Positions 48,460-60,668 of a DNA stretch of 64,000 nt are shown here, piece after piece; the first letter of the stretch is position 1, and every line of letters starts with the position of its first letter. The notes beneath the pieces are model-generated. The model had not been told where the DNA came from and did not search any database. It saw nothing but the letters and a program-made list of their open reading frames with translations. The DNA is from Hevea brasiliensis. Lineage: Eukaryota; Streptophyta; Magnoliopsida; Malpighiales; Euphorbiaceae. Where the stretch lies: assembly GCF_030052815.1 (NCBI RefSeq), contig NC_079499.1:71129760-71193759 (forward strand). The letters run 5' to 3'. The position numbers and the translations under genes are program-made.

Positions 48460-51400
48460 AGTTTAATCAAGCCCAAGATGAGGTTAGTGCTTAATCTCCC
48501 CATTTTCTTTCCTTAGATCTTGTTTTGAGCTTTGGGTGAGTTGATTTGTGAAGAAATTGAGTAAATTAATGTATATTTGGTGAGCCCTTCATTTCGGCAG
48601 CCAAGACAGTTATGGGATTTTGATGTGTTTAAATGATGTAGATGAGTTTAAAGATGATGTTTGATATGGGTATATATATGGGAAGCGATAGGACTTGAAT
48701 TGATTGAAATTGAGAAATTTAAATTATGGTTTGAAACAATTATTGGAGATTTGTGATGTTGCTTCATTTTGGGCAGTCATGAACCCTTATTGAGCTTGAG
48801 TTATTTTTACTTCTAATGAATGAAAATGAAGGTTAAATTGTCCAAATGAAAGTTGTAGTAAGTTTGTGCACAAGTATGTACATGTGGTGTTTAGATTAAA
48901 GGTGTGAAATGGAACCTTGAAGCCTTGAGCAAACTGCCATGTTTGGCAGTCCCTAATAGCCTGAAATTGTGTGTGAATATATGGCTATTAATGATATATG
49001 TGAATGTTAATTTGTGGGCAGCAAGTGTAAGTGATGTTGAAGTATGAATATGTTGAAGTATATGTGTAATATTAACATTGAAGTATGTTGAATTTGGGTG
49101 GATGTAAATATTGAAGTTTAATGGTGTATTGTGTGCCTTGTGCACCTGAGTATTCTACCCAGAATTTTTGCTGGGATTGTGTACAATATATGTATGGAAG
49201 TGTTGTTGATTGACTATTGTAGTAATGAGGAGGAGAAGGAACATTAAATTGGGAGTGTATGAGCTTTGTGCAGGTTGTATATTGAAGGCAGCACCTAAAT
49301 GAGGCCATAAGTGCCAAACTATGAACCCAATTGGTATGAGGCTAATATGGGGTGAAACTAGACACCAAATAGGCCAACTTTCATGTAGAAAGATTGCCAA
49401 AATTCTGCCTAGAAACTGACCTTAAAAAGTGACCAAATCCGGATTAGTGCATTTAAGGCCTGAAAACTGACCATTTGGGCAGCAGTTAGTATTTAGGCCA
49501 TAACTCACTCAAAACAGGTCCAATTGACCTGAAATTTTGACCATGAATAGTTAAGACCTATATCTACAAGTCTTATGAAGACACCCAAGCCCAGAAATGA
49601 CCATAAGCAAGTGAAAAAGCTTGCACAAGTTCGGGTCCAAAAACTGGCCGAACCTAAAATGACCTAAAATGACCTAAAGTGACCAATTTTGATACATTTT
49701 GACCAGCAATAGTAAAATGACCATAACTTGGTCTACATAACTCAGAATGACCTGAAATTTTGCCCCGCGTTCCATAAGACATAGATCTACAAGTTTGTAG
49801 TTTGGACTGAAACCCGAAAACCAAGGAAACTAGGTCGTCCGGCTAGGTCAAAATAGTAAAATCCGGTAAATTGCAATAAAATGCAATACACTTAGAAATG
49901 AAATTGGTAACATATACCAACACTAAAAGGCTATAAAATGTGACATATTGGTGACATTAGAATTGACTCACGTAGAGTGCATCAAGGGTCAATATTATAG
50001 GTTGACTAATGAAATGAACTGAAGGGAATAGTACCAAGAGAAATAGGACTTTAAGCTAGACAAATCTAGCACACAAAAATTGAGAAATTGACCAAATTTT
50101 GCACTAAAGGTGCAATCTGTCCAGCTTTAGTAAATTGACTATATCTTGGTCTATACAACTCGGAATGACCTGAAATTTTGCCCCGCGTGCAATAAGACAT
50201 AGAGCTACAATTTTGTTTCTTTGACCAAAAGCTAAAAACCAAGGGAAATAGGACTTTATGCTAGATCAATCTAGCTCACTAAAATTGAAAATTGGTAATT
50301 ACATAAAATGATGCTTGAAGTGATTTGGCAATGAATGCCAACTTGTAAAAATGGTAAATTGCACTATATTGGCAGCATATTGAAATGCAAATTGTGACAT
50401 GTTGATACTAGAATCAACTTATCCATGATGTATAAAAAGGTCAATATTTTCATTGACCAGTGAATTGTGTTATGACCTGTAAACCCTGAAAATAAAGAAA
50501 TAAATACGTAACCTTGTAATATGTCATAATTTGCCTAGTTGACTAGTTTGGGTAGGTTGGCATGCCAATAGGATTCTGACAGCTGTTCTGTAAATGACTT
50601 TATGTCATATTGTGTTTTATGGCTTATTATGCCATACTATGATTTTAATAGCCTATGGCTATACAGATTGTGTTATTATACTCGGCTTAATGCCTGGTTG
50701 ATTATATGGCTTTTTAGCCACACGATTTGCACACCGGGACACACTTTGTGACCGATGGTGTGACGGCCCGAGGCACTAGGTATCCACTGCTAGTATATCC
50801 GTTTATCCAGTCTGGTCAGTGTATAGGCTACATGGGCAGTCAATTAAAATATTATTCAATTCAGGAAGCTAAGTTAAGTTAAGTATAATGAAATTTCAGT
50901 ATAATTAAATTAAGTATTGAATGAATGAGTAAAAGAAATTAGCAAAAGAAACATAACAAAAATATAAATTGCAGAACCGTTGAGACTTGAAATACAATAC
51001 AGTTAGAATAAATTGTATACTGGGTAGTATTACTGAAAAGTTATAAACTAAGTACTTCAAAAGAGGAACAAACTAGTATATGAGATCGTTGATGCTAGAA
51101 ATACAATACCAAATTAAATTAATTCCTGAGTATCTGAATTATGATTTAGTTCTTTCTTTAATTGTATATATATATTACTTCTTGTTATACTATTGCACCA
51201 CTAAGCAGAAATGCTTAGCGCGATGGAATTGCTTCCTCGCGCAGGTACTGAAGGTAAAACCAGTAGACTGTCGACTGAGATTTTTGGAGTCCAGATCTAC
51301 AGAAGTGTCAGAATAATACAAGGATGTCACCTCCTCAACAATGCATTTAGATGGGGCTCATTTTATACTTGTCATGTATATTGTTCATTCCTAGTATATT

Positions 51401-51893
51401 GTAAATTATTTATATATCTTGTACAAAATAAACACATGTAATTAACTTGTGAATTATGGAAGCTACTCAAAGCAAGTATTTTAATATGTGAATTGAATTT
51501 GAGTTATAATGAGATTGTACTTGTGAATCTTGAGATATTGATAATCTGATAAGATTTCTGAGAAAATTGGATACTGTATTGAGATATATTATGTTTGAAA
51601 ATTTTTGAGACAACTAAGTTTGAGAAATTGAGTATATATTGAAATTGTTTTTGGCAGGTTCAGAAGAATTGTTAGTCCAAATTACAGTCGGCACGTTGTC
51701 GGATTATCGTTAAAATTTTTGAAATTTCCAAATTAGCTAGATTTTGATAAAAGTAAAAATAGCCTAAACCTTAAATAAAGTTTTTGAATAAATAAATCAA
51801 GAACTGTAATGAAGTCAGATAAAATCAGGTGCTCCGGCACGCCATGTAGCACACCTTGCTCGGCTACACTGTAGACGGGTGAGGGGTGTTACA
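48460..51893 (+). repeat. Solo LTR F, second part (plus orientation)
   Basis: Resumes at the second AGTTT and runs to GAGGGGTGTTACA, followed by the second GAGGA. It contains at least three degenerate modules of 100-400 bp (near 49500, 49690 and 50110) built around CATAACT, GACCTGAAATTTTG and TACAAGT words, and the CTAAGCA hairpin at 51201-51218. The end (CGGCTACACTGTAGACGGGT) is the reverse complement of the left end of the minus LTRs. No PBS or gene follows, so it is a solo LTR. Confidence 0.9.
51201..51218 (+). other. LTR hairpin in F
   Basis: CTAAGCA, loop GAAA, TGCTTAG, preceded by GCACCA and followed about 25 bp later by CGCGCAGGTACTG. Confidence 0.8.
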
Positions 51894-51905
51894 GAGGATG
51901 TTACA
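51894..51905 (-). repeat. Second GAGGA target copy and last 7 bp of chromovirus B 5' LTR
   Basis: GAGGA (51894-51898) duplicates 27669-27673, and TGTTACA (51899-51905) is the LTR terminus seen at 11668-11674. This closes the B LTR on the far side of F. Confidence 0.85.
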
Positions 51906-52748
51906 ACCATGGTTAAAAACATAGCATAGCATGCCATGGCCACCTAATTGGTAATAAGGTTGACCTTAAATGAACCTATAATCATATGTTACCGTGCACT
52001 GGAATCTCTCTGTTACAAAATCCCAACTCAAGCTGGAGTCATGGTTTATGTCAAACTCCATTTGCTATGAATATTATGTTCTCTTTTAATTCTAGTTATT
52101 GATTAAAAAGATTTTCTCATCAGAAACTCTTTTATGAATAAATCTATTTACTTAGAGGAACATATTCCATCTTGATCAATACCTACCTCCATATATAACT
52201 AGTAGGAGCCAGCACATGCACATATACCCATACACAGTACAAGTATGAAAGCAGTATCAAACTCAAACTACCTATATACAAGATAATTGTGCTATCTCAG
52301 GTCCAAAGATTACATACACTGATATGATTTATGACAAAACATTAACAAGAGTAAACTCCATGTGCTTGTCATAAGTGTCACTGGTTCGGCCTACTTATCA
52401 TTTATAAGTGCCTATCATGTTTGTCATATGGCATGAGACTCACCATTCCATCTTATTTATATCTCATATAAATAACTTGGGAACAAACATGAATACAATC
52501 TTTCTGGATAAGTCATGTCCTTATTATGAAGTATCCTCGATTGTGAACCTATTTATGATACTTTATACTAGAAATACTGTCACTCATATTCTTAACAACT
52601 TAAGAATATAATTTCTCACAAAATATCAATGGACCTTTTCTATTACACATAAATATCTTATGTAGATGGAAAAGTAGAAATGCCTTTTATTAATAAAACA
52701 TGTACAAGATACATACTAAATGATATGCTCTAGGGCATACTACTAACA
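51906..52748 (-). repeat. Fragment of a second copia LTR (copia-2)
   Basis: Matches 5785-6691 of copia-1 LTR at about 95 percent by eye, with the same TACTAACA outer terminus. It lacks about 60 bp present at roughly 6023-6086. The left 1.2 kb of the LTR is not in the window; it should lie beyond the left edge if chromovirus A/B inserted into this LTR. There is no coding content. Confidence 0.88.
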
Positions 52749-53700
52749 CAAGGAGCACAGTTGATTCAGCTGCAGAAGGTGACCTAATGGAGAAAATAAT
52801 GACACAAGCACTTGAAATTCTATAGAGGGTTGCATACCATAATTATGAATGGTAAAATGAAAGAGGAACTGCAAGGAGAATAATAGGGTTCCTGGAAGTG
52901 GACGCCCTAAGCATGATAAATGCTCAATTTGATCAGCTCATAAAGAGACTCGACAGAATGCAAGCCAACGTAGTTGGTATAAATAGTCAACATGAGGACA
53001 GCTATGGAGGAGGATACTTGAGTTCATAATATAGCAGTTTCAATGAACCTCCCACAGAACAGATGAGCTATGTGAATAATGGAGGAAACTTCAACCAAAG
53101 ACAACCCAACAATCCATATTCAAATACTTACAACCCTGGATGGAGGAATCACCCAAATTTCTCATGTTTAATTAGCAGAATCAGCTAATAAACAAGCAAC
53201 AGGGGTACAAACCACCAGCACCCCTTCGATTTTAGAACAGAGGCGAAAACTTTGCACAGCCACCACTGCCTCCTCAACCTCAGCAACCTAAAACGAAGAT
53301 GACCATGGAATCCATGATGGAAGGGTTCGTAGCAGCTCAATAACAACATAATGAATTGACTAAATAGCTGAATTCTAGAATGGACCAACTTGCTACCCAT
53401 AATAAGATGTTAGAAAATCAAATTGCTCAGCAAGCAAGTTCTTCAAGTAAGCCTACTGGTAAACTGCCTAGTCAACTAGAGATGAACCCAAGGGAGCATT
53501 GTAAGGCAGTTACATTGATTAGTGGGAGAACTCTAGTATAACCAGAGGAAGAACCGACAGAGGAAACCTTAGAAAAATCTGAAAGCTAAGTAGAGAAAAA
53601 GGAGGAAGAAGACAAGAAAGATCAGGAAGAGGAAACAGGGAAGAAAAAGAAGTTACTAGAGCCATACCAGCCTCCCCTACCTTTTCCACAGAGATTTCAA
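52749..53700 (+). pseudogene. Athila-like gag, C-terminal part
   Basis: Readable with stops: EKIMTQALEIL, DALSMINAQFDQLIKRLDRM, then the typical Athila segment NPYSNTYNPGWRNHPNFS near 53110-53165. A one-base loss at about 53165 changes frame; the new frame is kept through the glutamine-rich PPLPPQPQQPK stretch and KLPSQLEMNPREHCKAVTL (about 53460-53515). Stops are TAG or TAA where a glutamine codon is expected. Gag would form the particle. Confidence 0.82.
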
Positions 53701-54576
53701 AAAGCCAAATTGGACAAGCAGTTTGCGAAGTTTTTAGAAGTTTTATAGAAACTTTATATCAACATTCCCTTCACTGAAGCACTTTCTCAGATGCCATCCT
53801 ATGCCAAATTTCTTAAGGAAATTCTGTCAAAGAAAAGAAAGCTAGAAGACTATGGGACAGTAGCTCTAACAGAGGAATGCAGTGTCATACTGCAAAACAA
53901 ATTGCCTCCAAAGTTGAATGATCCAGGAAGCTTCTCCATACCCTGCCTCATTGGTAATAAGAAAATAGATAAGGCCCTCTGCAATCTTGGGGCAAGTGTG
54001 AGTTTAATGCCTCTATCAATATGTAAAAAGCTGGAGATTGGAGAACTGAGGCCCACGATAATCTCATTGTAATTAGCTGATCGATCTGTTAAATATTCTA
54101 TGGGCATACTTGAGAACATCCTCATCAAAGTGGGCAAATTCTTCATTCAAGTAGACTTTATTGTCCTGGAGATGGAAGAAAATGTTCAAATCCCTGTCAT
54201 CTTGGGAAGACCATTCTTGGCAACTGCCAGAGCCATCATAGACGTCAAAAATGGGTGACCAACCCTCAAGTTAGGAGAAAAAGAAGTAGAATTTAACTTG
54301 TTTGACACAATGAAACATAAATTCGAACCTAATAAATGCTTCAAGGTTAACATAATTGACAAACAAGTTGAAAAGGAATTTCATAAGATACATCCTAAAG
54401 ATGCTCTTGAAGCATGTATTATGCACAGCCACACAGCGAATGATGAAAACACAGAAATAGTAGCCTATGTACAACAGTTAGTAGGTCATCCACCCCTACC
54501 CTTAGCTAAGGCTTCCGAGATGGAGAAGTTGAAGGAAGAACAAACCAAGGGTAAGCTCCAGGAAAACGCCAAATAG
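53701..54576 (+). pseudogene. Athila-like protease region
   Basis: The gag-protease junction (AKFLEVL, SQMPSYAKFLKEILSKKRKL) precedes an aspartic protease-like domain: SIPCLIGNKKIDKALCNLGA where family members have DLGA, so the catalytic aspartate is asparagine here. VILGRPFLATARAIIDV follows at about 54200. In-frame stops at 54070 and 54256 lie in the same frame as the flanking parts. Closed at 54574 by TAG. Confidence 0.85.
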
Positions 54577-55632
54577 GTAGAGCTTAAACCTCTCCCATCC
54601 TTGCTAAGGTATGCATTTCTGGACTCAAACTCCAAATATCTTGTTATAATCAATGCTAGCCAGTCTAAGATAGAAGAGGAAAAATTGCTAGGAGAACTTA
54701 GGACCCATAACAAGGCCATAGGGTATAAAATAGAATACCTAAAAGGGATCTACCCCTCAATTTGCATGAATAGGATACCCATGGAAGAAAATAGTAAACC
54801 CACTATAGAGCACCAAAGAAGACTTAACCCAAACATGAAAGAAGTGGTCAAGAAGGAAATTTTGAAACTATTAGATGCAGGTATCATATACCCAATTTCT
54901 GATAGTAAATGGGTTAGTCCAGTACATGTAGTTTCTAAGAAGGGTGGGACAACTATTATCCAAAATGCAAACAATGAACTAATCCCTACAAGGGTAGTCA
55001 CCGATTGGCGAATGTGTATATATTATAAGAAATTGAACAATGCCACCAGAAAAGACCATTTCCCTCTCCCTTTCATTAACCAAATGTTAGAGAGGTTAGC
55101 AAAACACTTTTACTTCTATTATCTAGATGAGTATTCAATATTCTTCCAAATTCCTATTCACCTAGAAGACTAAGAAAAAACCACATTCACTTGCCCTTGT
55201 GGAACATTTGCATATAGGAGAATGCCTTTTGGTCTTTGTAATGCCCCTGCTATCTTTCAAAGATGCATGATGGCTATTTTTGCTGATTATATTGAAAATA
55301 TCATGGAAGTTTTTATGGATGATTTTTCTATCTATGGAACTACTTTTGATGATTGCCTAGCTAATTTATCTAAGGTGTTCCAAAGATGTGAAGAATCAAA
55401 CTTGGTCCTAAATTGGGAAACATGCCACTTCATGGTAAGGGAAGGTATAGTTCTGGGACATTTGATATCAGAAAGAGGAATTGAGGTTGATAAGGCAAAA
55501 ATTGAGATCATTGAAAACATGCCACCACTAACATCAGTCGAGGGAGTGCGAAGCTTTTTGGGACATGCAGGTTTCTACAGAAGATTCATTAAAGACTTTT
55601 CTAAAATAGTAAGCCACTTACCAACCTGTTAA
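54577..55632 (+). pseudogene. Athila-like reverse transcriptase
   Basis: Open 54601-55173 and 55222-55632 in one frame, interrupted by a TAA at 55171. Blocks: NPNMKEVVKKEILKLLDAGI, SDSKWVSPVHVVSKKGG, DWRMCIYYKKLNNATRKDHF, MPFGLCNAPAIFQRCM, and the catalytic FMDDFSIYG with both aspartates, then FLGHAGFYRRFIKDFSK. The region-A aspartate motif reads YYLDEYSIFF. A frameshift near 55608 separates it from RNase H. Confidence 0.9.
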
Positions 55633-56163
55633 GTTAAGATGTTCCCTTTAATTTTGATGAAAAGTGCATTGTCTCCTTTAACAAGATCAAAAAAGCCCTG
55701 ATAGCAGCACCAATAATGCAGCCACCAGATTGGGAGCTACCATTCGAGGTGATGTGCGATGCAAGTGACTTTGCAATTGGAGCAGTGCTCGGGCAAAGAA
55801 AAGATAAAAAGCTCCATGCTATTTATTATGCCAGAAAGACACTCGATGACGCGCAAATCAATTATGCTACCATAGAGAAGGAATTCCTAGCAGTGGTGTT
55901 TGAAATGGACAAATTCAGATCTTACCTAATTGGTCAAAAGTCATTGTATTCACAGATCATGCTGCAATCTGGTACCTTTTGAACAAGAAGGAAGCAAAAC
56001 TAAGGCTAATTTGATGGATTTTACTCTTGCAAGAATTTGACCTTGAAATCAAGGACAAAGGGGGGTTCGAAAATGTAGTAGCTGACCATCTTTCCAGGTT
56101 GAAATTGGAATACACAGAAGACTTCGAGGATTTGTCAATTGATGACTCATTTCCTGATGAGTA
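55633..56163 (+). pseudogene. Athila-like RNase H
   Basis: 55716-55982 holds the first acidic block (VMCDASDFAIGAVLGQ), HAIYYARKTLDDAQINY and the ATIEKEFLAVVF block. A one-base shift near 55940 then moves the frame; the third block (TDHAAIWYLL) and VADHLSRL follow to about 56100 with one TGA. A TAA at 56161-56163 closes the tether to integrase. Confidence 0.87.
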
Positions 56164-56976
56164 ATTATTAGCATTCTCTCAAGCTCTATGGTATGCTGAC
56201 TTTGTTAATTTTCTTGTATGCAGGGTATTGCCTCCAAATGTGACTTATCAGTAAAGGAAGAAATTCCTACATGATGTGAGATACTACACATAGGAGGAAC
56301 CTCTGCTATACAAAAGATGCAATGATGGACTAATAAGAAGATGCATACCGGAGGAGGATATGGAGAGCATCCTCCAGCACTGCCATTCATCACTATATGG
56401 AGGACACTTTAGTACCACAAAAATAGTAGCAAAATTTTTTTAAGCTGGATTTTACTGGCCACGTTTGTTTAAGGATGTAAGATTCTTTGTGTTAGCTTGT
56501 GACCAATGCCAAAGAATAGGTAACACTTTAAGAAGGAATGAAATGCCACTGCATGAGGTAGAATTATTTGATGTATCGGGGATAGACTTTATGGTCCCAT
56601 TCCCCTCTTCCAATGGAAACAAGTATATTTTGGTTGTGTTGATTATATGCAAAATGGGTAGAAGCAATAGCCACACCAACCAATGATGCTAGAGTGGTTA
56701 CAAGGTTCCTTAAAAAGAATATCTTCATAAGGTTTGGCACACCGAAGCAATAATCAGCGATGGAGGAAGTCACTTCAGCAACTAACAATTCAAAACACTA
56801 CTGAAAAAGTATGGAGTGACTCATAAAGTGGCCACACCTTTTCATCCGCAAACTAGTGGCCAAGTAGAAATCTCAAAGAGGGAACTAAAGCAGATTATAG
56901 AAAACACTGTAAACAGATCTAGGAAGGACTAGTGCATGAAGTTAGATGATGCATTGTGAGCATACCGCACTGCATA
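56164..56976 (+). pseudogene. Athila-like integrase, N-terminal part up to LTR G
   Basis: HHCC finger pieces (CHSSLYGGHF, LACDQCQRIGN) at 56375-56520, then the core with IDFMVPFPSSNGNKYI, SDGGSHF and [19 protein letters not shown], the glutamate present. Frame changes occur around 56660 and 56750, and stops near 56783, 56932 and 56958. The reading continues to the point where solo LTR G begins. Confidence 0.86.
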
Positions 56977-59900
56977 TGTGACACCCCTTACCCGTCTACA
57001 GTATAGCCGAGCAAGATATACCACACAGTGTTCCGGAACACCAAATCTTATTTCATAACAAGTTATCCTTTTTAATTTATTTATTATTCACCAAGTGCTA
57101 AATTTTACCAATTATATCATTTATTTATAACTTTGATTTATCTGAATTTTCCATAAATTTCTATAGAAAATCTGGCAAAGTGCCGGCTGTGAATTGGAAA
57201 AACAGTTCTTCTAAACCTGTTAAAAACACTTCCAATATGGTTTTCAAACCTGGAACTCCAATATACATACATATCAACTCAATCTCTAATTCTCATCACA
57301 AATTTCAAAATTGTTGTTCACATCACAATTTGAATTAATTTCATGAATAACTCCTCAACATTTTATTTTTCAACAAAATATACTAATAATTACAATAACA
57401 TGAAATTTCATATATTTACATTATCATATGATTTCATGAGTTTGTAATTACAACCAAAAACTAGTACAAAATGCAAAGTACAAAATACCACCAAAATTCC
57501 TAATATCCTACCAGGTGCACTGCAAATATAAGGTGACTCTGGACTCTGTGCAGATATGACAAATCACCTGGTCTAAGGTCTAATGGACTCCCCACCTATG
57601 TCTCTAGTACCTGCGCATGGCAAAAGTGACGCGCTAAGCAATTCTGCTTAGTGGTGCCAATATAAAATAAAATAGCTAAAATAAAATGGATATGCAGAAT
57701 GTATACTGACATTTTATGTAGATTAAATTCCTGGCAATTATTGTAGTATTATTTGATTAAAATTTAGTAAAATTTATTTTGATTGCCCACGTAACCTATA
57801 CTAGTCAACTGGATTGGATATACAGGTAAACTGACACTAGGTACCAAGTATCTCGGGCCATCAAACCATTGGTCACATTGTGTCTCCCGATGTGCAACAG
57901 AACAGCTAATAAGCTGTAGTAAACATTGGGCACAAGGCCAAGTATCACTCTGATATCAGAATGGCTAAAGCCATAAAATCACAGAATGGCAAAATGCCAT
58001 GTGCAGTATTGCTAACTGAACCCTATTGACATGCCAACCTATCTAAACCAATCATTCTAGGCATACTAGGGCATTTTACACAGTTAATGACTCAATTATT
58101 TATTTTTATAATGTGGAGGTCACTATTCACTTGACTAATTTCACTCAAAGGTTGACTTTTTCATTTATAATAGATTTGTTGAACCTAAGTTCACCAAGAT
58201 ACCACATTTTGGTTTACAAAAGTGTTGGCATTAGTTTCCAAACAATACTTAAAATCAGTGGAGAATAATTCAGAAATTTAAGTTTTGAGTGTTAGTGTTC
58301 ACTGTTCTATTAGGCCTTTCTACAATGAGAATTTGGCCAAATGTTCTTCATCAAAATTGTTCTTTATTGTGTCTAGTTATATTTATTTTTTTAAATCACT
58401 CTATTTGGATTTTTGTAGCTCAAGTTATGGCCTAAAAACCATAACTGGCCGGATTGCAATTTTTCCAAAATTTCTGGGCAGAATCAACTCTGCGGTTTTT
58501 ATACACTGATTGCAGGTCAATTTTTGGATATGTTATGGTAAAAATTTGGGTTTGTTTTCTCCATGAAAATTGTAGGGCTATGTCTCAACTTTATACTGGT
58601 AAAAATTCAGGTCAATTGAACTTTTCTACACTGAGTTATGGCCATTTGAACAAATACTGTTCATTTGGTCATTTTTCAGGGATTGCATATTGGTCACTCG
58701 GATTAGAGTAGTTTTTAGGTCAACTTGGTTTGGTTTTCTGAGCAGGATTTCTTCACCAAAGTTGTGCCATTATGTGTCTAGTTTCATGTCCAATTGGCCT
58801 TGCATGAATTGAACCTACAAAACTCCAGTTATAGCTGCCCAAACCTGCTAGACTCACACCTAGTCCTACAGGTCACCAAGGGTAGCATACCTAACTTCAA
58901 TTCCCATAGAACAAATCACTTCATTTCTTAATCACACATAGCCAAATGGTCACTAATTGACCATTAAAACTTTCATTCCCAACACATGAACAAAGTCTCA
59001 AGTTTGTGCCCAAACCCTAACTCTACCATGCCAAATTATGAATTAACTTACACTTCATTATTCTACTCAAGAGACTAATGTTAAGGGTAGCCATAATATC
59101 ATTTTAGTTCTAAGAAATCTTCAAAATCCTACTAAGTCCAAGGCTGCCAAAAATTTGGGGGAAGTATAGACATGATTTTTATTCAAGTTTCTTGTAAATA
59201 TCCACTTAATTCCACTCACTCAACATGAATTGAAAGAGGAAGAACAAGTTTGGTCACTAACCTTTAATGGAGTTAATTCCAAGCTTATAAAAGCTCTTAC
59301 TTTTTACTTCTTTTTGCTCCCAACACTAAGAGGAAATATTAAGGTTTTGTGTTGACAATTTAGGGTTTGGTTGAAGAAAAACCAAGAAACCAAGCTTTGG
59401 AAAACTTAGCAATGGAGGAGAGGATGAAGACTATGGTGCGGCTTGGAAGAGAGGAAGAAGGCTGATGGTTGTTTCCAGATTTTTGACTTCTTTTCTCTCT
59501 TTTTAATGTATTTTGAATGATTTTTATTGTATTTGATTGGCCAAAAATTTTAAATGACCTCATGCTTACCTCATGATTCAATTTATCTTTATTCTTTTCT
59601 TTTTCTTTACTACTCACTTTAATTTCATTTTTAGCAATGTTTATTCATATTTAATATCATATAATTTATATACTAAATTGGACAAGTTGGTGAAAAATCA
59701 TCTCTAAAGACGAAATGACTAAAATGCCCTCCGTTTAGCTTAATGAGCTAAAATTGTATGTACCGATTAATTAAATTTTCCTTGTGTTTTCTCAGCATTT
59801 TGTTGTCATTGAAATCCCAATAATCCTTCCCTGAGGTCCCAAAAATTATTTCCTAAAGTTTTCCCTAGGTCTAGGGTTACTAACGACCCTCGCCGTCACT

Positions 59901-60113
59901 TCCCGTAAGGTCACTCATTACTGGGGCTATGGCTCATTTAACCTTAGTGCATTTTATTTCTAAAAATTTTCTTTAATTTTTCTTATCAATATTTGGTTTA
60001 TTTATAACTTCTCACTCTAGTCTAATTATAATTTCAAATATTCTAGTTGCTCGGACCGACATTGGTCACCAGAACAGTAGAACGTACTGACTAGTTAAAG
60101 TGAGGATGTTACG
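56977..60113 (-). repeat. Solo LTR G (chromoviral, minus orientation) in Athila-like integrase
   Basis: 3137 bp from TGTGACACCCC to GATGTTACG (terminal CA changed to CG), with TSD GCATA at 56972-56976 and 60114-60118. It is the same LTR family as A and B; the hairpin is at 57634-57651. No PBS, PPT or gene adjoins it. Excluding the LTR and one target copy leaves the integrase frame in phase. No ORF in it is supportable. Confidence 0.93.
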
Positions 60114-60611
60114 GCATATAAAACCCCAATTGGCACAACACCCTTCCGATTGGTTTATGGAAAATCATGCCATCTCCCTGTTGAACTTGAACATAAAGCT
60201 TATTGGGCAATTCAAATCCTAAACTTTAACCTCAAAGCTGTTGGTGAAAAAAGGCTCTTACAACTGAATGAGTTGGAAGAAATTAGACAGGATGCATATG
60301 AAAATGCTAAAATCTTCAAAGATAAAACTAAAACATGGCATGATAGGTGCATAGCAACGAAAGAAATAAAAGAAGGAGATATTGTCCAGTTATTCAATTC
60401 TAGATTGAAACTCTTTCCAGGGAAGTTGAAATCAAGATGGTCTGGACCTTTTAAGGTCACTCAAGTCTTCTCGCATGGAGCAGTTGAAGTGTGGAGCGAA
60501 ACCTCAGGTGCATTTAAGGTCAATGGGCAGAGGCTGAAGCCTTACTTTCAAGGAGAACCCAAAGAGATGGGAGTCAATTGCACCTTCGACCATCCTACTG
60601 ATAGACCATAA
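60114..60611 (+). pseudogene. Athila-like integrase, C-terminal part
   Basis: Open from the target duplication to TAA at 60609-60611. It shows PIGTTPFRLVYGKSCHLPVE, ELEHKAYWAIQILNFN, and the C-terminal fold (FPGKLKSRWSGPFKVTQVF, GPF module). This is the best-conserved piece of the element and lies in phase with the codons left of LTR G. Confidence 0.92.
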
Positions 60612-60648
60612 ATAAGAAAAGTCCAGCTAAAGACTATAAACAAGCACT

Positions 60649-60668
60649 TTTTGGGAGGCAACCCAAAA
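60649..60668 (+). other. Hairpin TTTTGGG-AGGCAA-CCCAAAA
   Basis: A perfect 7-bp stem with a 6-base loop, about 40 bp after the pol stop. A GGGAGGCAACCC hairpin at this place is, from memory, common in Athila-type elements and supports the assignment. Confidence 0.75.
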
